This document shows, one piece after another, positions 23,360 to 27,272 of a stretch of DNA of 27,272 nucleotides. The notes below the pieces were generated by a model. That model searched no databases, had not been told where the DNA came from, and worked only from the letters and a program-made list of their open reading frames with translations. The translations under genes were made by a program, and so were the position numbers. The DNA lies in the IMG/VR virus record IMGVR_UViG_3300048686_000159, positions 1 to 27,272 of that record; one strand, written 5' to 3'. Position 1 is the first letter of the stretch. Every line of letters starts with the position of its first letter. The DNA comes from a virus.

Positions 23360-25059
23360 TGGCTGGTCCATGGGAGAAGTATGGCGCTGTAGAGTCTGGG
23401 CCTTGGAGCAAGTATCAAACAAAACCAGAATTGCCTTCTAGCGTTGGCGCTGTCGAACGTTTTATCAAAGGAGCATCCGCAGCAGGGTACAAGGGCGCAA
23501 TGGGTGTTAAAGGCGCTTTCATGGGCCTTTCTCCAGAAGAGGAACAGAGACTTGCAGGACAAGCTGAATGGGTTAGACAAGCTGGATTACCGGCGCAGGC
23601 TGGAGGGTTTGCGGCGGAAGTTGCAATGTTTTCGCCAACAATGGCATTTGGTGGCTCTGGAGTATTGCCAGCAGCTCAACGTGCGTATACATCAGGCTTA
23701 TTATCTTCGCTATATGAACCTGGCGGACGTTATGAACGTGAAAAGGCAGGCGCTTTTGGCGCTCTTGGTTCTGTTGCTGGTGAGGCTTTACCTTATGCCG
23801 CTGGAACCGTGGCAAGGTCAATAGAGCCATTATTTGAGTCTGGAAGAACAAATATCATTTCAAGAGCTTTACAGCGCACAGTGGGAGAAAATGCGCCAAG
23901 CGTAATTAGACAGCTTGAATCTACGCAATCCGGTGTGCCTGGTGTGCAATACACTGCCTCAGAAGCGGCTCCTAGTTCTGGTGGATTGGCTGCAATGCAG
24001 CGTTGGGCAGAACAAGCTGCTCCCGAGCCATACTTTCAGCGCAGAGCTGAGAATGTTGGCGCTAGACGCATGGCCATGCAGGAAATTGCTGGCACTGAGA
24101 TGGAAAAACTTGCCGCCATTGGAGCAAGAAAATCTGCATCAGAACCATTGTATGAAGCAGCTATGCAGCGTTCAGTTCCTGTAGATGAAACTCTGCGTGA
24201 ATTGTTGCAGCGGCCTAGCATGAAAAATGCATTGTCTCAAGCAAAGCAAATTGCTGCAGAAGAAGGGACTGCGATTGCTCCAGAAATTGAGAAGGCAATC
24301 TTGTCTGGCGAAATGCCAGCAGAGATTTCTGGCCAAGGCTTGCACTGGATCAAAATTGGGCTTGATTCGCTAAAAGATGAAGCAACGACTTCACTTAGCA
24401 AGGCGCAACAAAAAGCAATCAAGGGGACCATTAGCGCGTTTGAAGACTGGCGCGGTCAGAACATTCCCGAGTATGCAAGAGCGCAAGAAACCTTTAGAGA
24501 GCTGTCTAAGCCAATTGCAAGACAAACTGTCGGGCAATCTTTATATGAGAAACTTGCTCCAGCATTGTCTGATTTCGGCCCTGCAACCAGAGAAAGGGCG
24601 GAGAGTTTTGCTAGAGCATTGCGCGATGCAGACATTACTGCACAACAGGCACTTGGCTTTAAGGGCGCAAGATTTGGCGATGTTATGCGGCAATCGGATC
24701 AGGATCTTTATTCAGCAATCGCTGCTGATCTTTCAAGGCAGGCTGAATCTGCTGGCGCTGGCAGGGGGATAGGCTCAAACACATTTCAGAATCTTGCAAT
24801 GCAGAATCTTGCAGAGCGCTCTGGTTTTCCCGGGACAATGATTGGCAAGGCAATGCATTTACCGCTGATAGACTACGGATACACGAGGGCAGAGCAGGCA
24901 ATGCAAAAAGAGCTCGCAGATGCTTTGCTTAATCCAAAGAAGACTGCCTCACTTCTCAAAAGACAACCTGGATTGCTCACAAAACTGCTTGAAGCAGAAT
25001 ATGCTCAAGTTCCAAGCAGTGTTTTGGGTGCTGCGGCTGGTTCATTTATTAACAGGTAA
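23359..25059 (+). CDS. DNA ejection (internal virion) protein, P22 gp16-position
   Basis: I place the start at ATG 23359, overlapping the previous stop by 1 nt, because GGGAG (23347-23351) is 7 nt upstream; an in-frame ATG at 23344 would add five residues but has no ribosome-binding site. The 566-residue protein begins with two copies of a GPW(E/S)KY motif (GPWEKYGAVESGPWSKY), then a Gly/Ala-rich region with possible membrane-active segments (about 50-140), and a long helical C-terminal half (SKAQQKAIKGTISAFEDWRG, ITAQQALGFKGARFGDVMRQ). The N-terminal WSKY-type repeats recur in phage internal proteins. No peptidoglycan-cutting motif is visible. It is the third ejection candidate. Confidence 0.7.
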   Translation: MAGPWEKYGAVESGPWSKYQTKPELPSSVGAVERFIKGASAAGYKGAMGVKGAFMGLSPEEEQRLAGQAEWVRQAGLPAQAGGFAAEVAMFSPTMAFGGSGVLPAAQRAYTSGLLSSLYEPGGRYEREKAGAFGALGSVAGEALPYAAGTVARSIEPLFESGRTNIISRALQRTVGENAPSVIRQLESTQSGVPGVQYTASEAAPSSGGLAAMQRWAEQAAPEPYFQRRAENVGARRMAMQEIAGTEMEKLAAIGARKSASEPLYEAAMQRSVPVDETLRELLQRPSMKNALSQAKQIAAEEGTAIAPEIEKAILSGEMPAEISGQGLHWIKIGLDSLKDEATTSLSKAQQKAIKGTISAFEDWRGQNIPEYARAQETFRELSKPIARQTVGQSLYEKLAPALSDFGPATRERAESFARALRDADITAQQALGFKGARFGDVMRQSDQDLYSAIAADLSRQAESAGAGRGIGSNTFQNLAMQNLAERSGFPGTMIGKAMHLPLIDYGYTRAEQAMQKELADALLNPKKTASLLKRQPGLLTKLLEAEYAQVPSSVLGAAAGSFINR

Positions 25060-25064
25060 ATTCA

Positions 25065-26132
25065 ATGTCAAACGCCTATCTTTGTCCGATCCTGCAAGAC
25101 AGCCAGTTTACTGATGACGTTACTTTTCTATCTGGCGGTCTGATCTGGTTTTATGAAGCTGGCACTAGTACGCCTGTTCCTGCATACACAGGTCCAAGCG
25201 CCACTACTGCTTGGAGTAATCCTATTGTCTTAAACAGCAGAGGCATTACTGGCGGAGAAATTTGGCTACTTGCAGGGCAAAACTACAAAATTGTTCTTGA
25301 AGAACCGCCAATTTACGGCCAAGCTCACGGAACGGTTATTAGTGTTTTTGACAATATCACTGGCGTTAATGATCCTGAAAGTTCTGCATCCAACGGTAAT
25401 TGGATTTCTTATGCTGGCACTCCTGTTTATGTGTCTGCGTCTGAATTCAGCGTGTCTGGCGATCAGAGAGCAATCTTTGTATTTGGCCGTAGAGTAAAGC
25501 TCACTAAGTCATCTGGCGTTGCATATGGCACTGTCATCAGCGCTACTTTTGCGGCTGGCTCAACGACAATTACTTTGAGTGTTGACTACGGCAATAGCAT
25601 CAACAGCTCTATCAGCGCAGTCAGTTATGGCTTTATCGAAACTGGCGCAATCAGCTCCATTCCAGTTCCAATTTATGCTGGCAGCTCTCTCGGAGGCAGT
25701 CAGTATAGCCTCTGGATGGAGTATGACGGGTTTAACTTGCGTTGGGCGAGGGATAGCCTCGCAAGCTCTCTGAACTGGCCAATCAATGCTGCTACTGCAG
25801 ATTCTGCAGATACTGCAGATTTTGCAACCAGTGCATCTAATGGAATTTTTGGAACTGTTACTGATGTAACTGCAAGCAGAGCATTTGGTACTACTTACAC
25901 AAACTCTGGAACCAATACAAAAGTTGTATATGTTTCTCTCAATACAACAGCAGTTGGGGAAACCGGCTATGCTACAGTGAACGGAGCAAATGCTATACAG
26001 TGGCAAGGCACTGCAGTAAACGCAGCGCAACCTAATATGACAATACTTGTTCCACCTGGTGCAACGTATAGCGTTACAAATACTGGCACTGCAGGAGCAT
26101 CTATTGCACTCTGGACGGAGCAATCATCATGA
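25065..26132 (+). CDS. Tail spike/fibre-like protein with jelly-roll tip
   Basis: A 355-residue protein. Residues 1-100 form an N-terminal domain widespread in phage spikes and fibres: CPILQDSQFTDDVTFLSGGL, IWFYEAGTSTPVPAYTGPSA, NPIVLNSRG, IWLLAGQNYKIVLEE and VISVFDNITG. The middle (110-260) is beta-rich. The last ~95 residues (TASRAFGTTYTNSGTNTKVV... ending MTILVPPGATYSVTNTGTAG) match a recurring phage jelly-roll C-terminal domain, a plausible receptor-binding tip. There is no enzyme motif. AGG lies about 10 nt before the ATG. It occupies the place of the P22 tailspike gene at the end of the structural operon and overlaps the next gene by ATGA. Confidence 0.8.
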   Translation: MSNAYLCPILQDSQFTDDVTFLSGGLIWFYEAGTSTPVPAYTGPSATTAWSNPIVLNSRGITGGEIWLLAGQNYKIVLEEPPIYGQAHGTVISVFDNITGVNDPESSASNGNWISYAGTPVYVSASEFSVSGDQRAIFVFGRRVKLTKSSGVAYGTVISATFAAGSTTITLSVDYGNSINSSISAVSYGFIETGAISSIPVPIYAGSSLGGSQYSLWMEYDGFNLRWARDSLASSLNWPINAATADSADTADFATSASNGIFGTVTDVTASRAFGTTYTNSGTNTKVVYVSLNTTAVGETGYATVNGANAIQWQGTAVNAAQPNMTILVPPGATYSVTNTGTAGASIALWTEQSS

Positions 26133-26362
26133 ACAGTTTCATAGCGTTTCTAATCAAACAGCTGGCATCTCTCATCCTTGGCAGTCAGGTTTTCACTCGC
26201 ATTCTAGGCGCAGTAGAACGCTGGTCTGAAAAAGAAATTGACGGAGCAGAGAAGAAAGAGGGAGTGCTTGCTGAAGTTGAAATCATTGGCCTGAAGCTAA
26301 CGAACCAGCTTGCTAACTTCGGCATTGAGCTTGCAGTACAATACCTTAAAACAAAGGTGTAA
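26129..26362 (+). CDS. Small lysis-cassette protein with N-terminal hydrophobic helix (77 aa)
   Basis: A 77-residue protein starting MNSFIAFLIKQLASLILGSQ, a hydrophobic or amphipathic N-terminal helix, followed by a charged helical part (RWSEKEIDGAEKKEGVLAEV) and a C-terminal amphipathic helix ending LKTKV. It lies directly before the endolysin gene (2-nt gap) and is coupled to the spike gene by ATGA. It may be a membrane-associated lysis factor or a peripheral holin-like protein; no lipobox is seen, so an outer-membrane spanin is unlikely. Confidence 0.65.
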   Translation: MNSFIAFLIKQLASLILGSQVFTRILGAVERWSEKEIDGAEKKEGVLAEVEIIGLKLTNQLANFGIELAVQYLKTKV

Positions 26363-26364
26363 TC

Positions 26365-26787
26365 ATGGTTACGGCTAAACAATGCCTAGCGCGTTGGGGC
26401 GATCCTGCAGCCAATGAATCTAAATTCATGGTCATGTGGGATGTGCCAGCAGAGTTAGAAATTGGTGTAATACCAAAGAAAATCTACTGTAACAGGATTC
26501 TTGTAGAGCCTTTGACTAAGGCGTTTGAGAACTTAATTTCAACTGGTTGTGTCAATGAATTAAAGACATGGAACGGATGCTTCAACATTCGCAAAAAGAC
26601 CAGTGGACGATCTCCTAGCCTTCATTCTTGGGGTATTGCTATCGATGTCAATGCCGCTTGGAATGGATACGGGAGAAAACCTGTATTGTCAGCAGAGTTC
26701 GTTAAGTGTTTTGTTGATGCAGGATTCGTTTGGGGCGGTAACTGGAGAACTCCAGATGGCATGCATTTTGAAGTAAAGGAGATTTAG
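26365..26787 (+). CDS. Endolysin, M15-family zinc peptidase
   Basis: A 140-residue protein of the Peptidase_M15_4 type. The zinc ligands are visible in SLHSWGIAIDVN (H87, D94) and GMHFEV (H134), with E136-containing HFE context typical of the family; WGGNW (123-127) precedes the last ligand as usual. These enzymes cut peptide stems of peptidoglycan (L-Ala-D-Glu or D-Ala-D-Ala type). There is no signal peptide, so export should need a holin. AAAGG is upstream of the ATG (about 9 nt). It sits between two small hydrophobic-protein genes, a classical lysis cassette. Confidence 0.92.
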   Translation: MVTAKQCLARWGDPAANESKFMVMWDVPAELEIGVIPKKIYCNRILVEPLTKAFENLISTGCVNELKTWNGCFNIRKKTSGRSPSLHSWGIAIDVNAAWNGYGRKPVLSAEFVKCFVDAGFVWGGNWRTPDGMHFEVKEI

Positions 26788-26789
26788 TC

Positions 26790-26966
26790 ATGGGTCAACT
26801 TGGCATTGCTTTGAATGAACCGTCTACTTGGCGCGGTATTGTCTATCTTTTAATGGCTCTTGGAGTGCAAGTCAGTCCAGAGCTACAGGGCGCTATCGTA
26901 ACTGCTGGACTGTCTGTTGCTGCTGCTATTGGCATCTTTGTCAAGGACAAAGAAAAAGATGACTGA
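26790..26966 (+). CDS. Holin-like small membrane protein (58 aa)
   Basis: ATG 26790 to TGA 26964-26966, 58 residues. Two hydrophobic segments are visible: about 14-28 (WRGIVYLLMALGVQV) and about 34-51 (GAIVTAGLSVAAAIGIFV), followed by a charged tail KDKEKDD. Size, two short membrane helices and position after the endolysin fit a small holin. AAGGAG lies 8 nt upstream, an excellent ribosome-binding site. Its last 8 nt overlap the next start codon region. Confidence 0.75.
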   Translation: MGQLGIALNEPSTWRGIVYLLMALGVQVSPELQGAIVTAGLSVAAAIGIFVKDKEKDD

Positions 26967-27150
26967 GCGCGAGGGTGATGGGCTTAAAGTCATCGACACA
27001 AGCAATGCGCTGACCAAAGAAGAGCTTCAGGAGCTTAAACGTCTAGCGTCTATGAGCAAAATGGCGAAGCTCATCTTTAGTGTTGTCTTTAGCCTCATTA
27101 TGCTAATCGGCGCGGATCATTTAGTCGAGTGGCTCAAAGATCGGCATTGA
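26959..27150 (+). CDS. Small membrane protein of the lysis cassette (63 aa)
   Basis: I choose ATG 26959, which overlaps the holin-like gene's stop and has AAGGA about 11 nt upstream; the longer frame from TTG 26917 would lie within the holin-like gene and has no ribosome-binding site. The 63-residue product has a charged helical N-terminus (LTKEELQELKRLASMSKMAK) and one membrane helix (LIFSVVFSLIMLIGADHLVE) near the C-terminus. It may be an antiholin or accessory membrane protein. Its last 30 nt overlap a gene on the opposite strand. Confidence 0.7.
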   Translation: MTEREGDGLKVIDTSNALTKEELQELKRLASMSKMAKLIFSVVFSLIMLIGADHLVEWLKDRH

Positions 27151-27272
27151 CTGCAATGGTTGCACTTGCACTGGCGCAACTGGTTGACTTGGAACGATTT
27201 TGAGTTGATTGCCTGATTGATAGATATTTGTAAGCTGTCCGTTCGGCTGTCTCATCTGAGATATGTTTGCGC
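27121..27272 (-). CDS. C-terminal end of a minus-strand gene, truncated by the window edge
   Basis: Reading the minus strand from the window end, the frame is open (ANISQMRQPNGQLTNIYQSG, then NQLKIVPSQPVAPVQVQPLQ and SMPIFEPLD) and stops at TAA, complement of 27121-27123. The 49 visible residues have natural Gln/Pro-rich composition, and an internal Met at 27255 lacks a ribosome-binding site, so this is probably the tail of a longer protein. It occupies the final 120 nt, where no + strand gene exists, and converges on the lysis cassette. No family recognised. Confidence 0.6.
   Translation of the reverse strand, partial: ANISQMRQPNGQLTNIYQSGNQLKIVPSQPVAPVQVQPLQSMPIFEPLD

Noticed and set aside
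25560-26123. 187-codon antisense frame opposite the spike-like gene
   Set aside because: Extremely Cys-, Ser- and Ile-rich composition, no ribosome-binding site, and the sense frame has recognisable spike domains.
26917-26958. Longer start of the last + strand gene
   Set aside because: The extra 14 residues lie wholly inside the holin-like gene, start with TTG and have no ribosome-binding site; ATG 26959 has AAGGA upstream.
1-27272. Integrase, attachment site, tRNA, CRISPR array, insertion sequence, toxin-antitoxin or anti-defence genes
   Set aside because: I looked for their characteristic motifs and layouts on both strands and saw nothing that could be supported.

Overview
This window is a contiguous virion-assembly and lysis region of a tailed bacteriophage with a P22-like (podovirus-type) head and neck. 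The evidence is the order and family character of the genes: small terminase, large terminase, P22-type portal, coiled-coil scaffold, P22 gp5-type coat, P22 gp4-type and gp10-type neck proteins, three ejection-type proteins and a lysis cassette. Nearly every gene is on the + strand, tightly packed, often with ATGA or TAATG stop/start overlaps. I see no integrase, repressor, replication genes, tRNA or CRISPR array, so lifestyle and host cannot be read from this piece. The host is probably Gram-negative given the P22-like architecture, but that is inference.

Layout. 1-489 is the 3' end of a gene carrying a GNAT acetyltransferase domain. 486-5083 is packaging and head assembly (TerS, TerL, portal, scaffold). 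5084-5284 is a compact control region: a strong terminator, then a promoter-like sequence with a palindrome in its spacer, then a nested stem-loop leader ahead of the coat gene. 5285-6919 holds the coat and a small head-associated candidate, ended by a hairpin. 6986-16472 is a fibre block placed between coat and gp4, where P22 has nothing comparable: three small genes, a first fibre with a C-terminal S74 chaperone, two small genes, and a 2,323-residue fibre made of many short repeats, a duplicated ~197-residue module, a tandem ~104-residue module, a beta-helix (pectate-lyase-like) body and a second S74 chaperone. 16472-19960 is the neck (gp4-like, gp10-like), interrupted by an antisense HNH homing endonuclease gene at 17593-18117. 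19957-21248 holds a jelly-roll structural protein, a tiny basic protein and a cupin. 21251-25059 holds ejection-type proteins, 25065-26132 a further spike/fibre-like protein, and 26129-27150 a lysis cassette with an M15 peptidase endolysin and small membrane proteins. At the right edge a minus-strand gene ends inside the last + strand gene, which suggests the start of an oppositely transcribed module.

How it works together: TerS/TerL package DNA through the portal into a coat shell built on the scaffold; gp4-like and gp10-like proteins close the portal and build the neck; ejection proteins are carried in the head; three or four separate receptor-binding candidates (two S74 fibres, a C1q-like protein, a spike-like protein) suggest a complex adsorption apparatus; the M15 peptidase and membrane proteins release progeny.

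The less ordinary parts are the coat-gene control region (5105-5284), a hairpin that sequesters the ribosome-binding site of a 53-residue gene just before the giant fibre (9294-9326, with a TATAAT just upstream), the internal duplication of the giant fibre with strong synonymous divergence, the nested domain insertion in the gp10-like protein, and the convergent overlap at the right end. Five small genes (48-63 residues) are described here from direct reading of the sequence, as is the minus-strand partial gene at the right edge.
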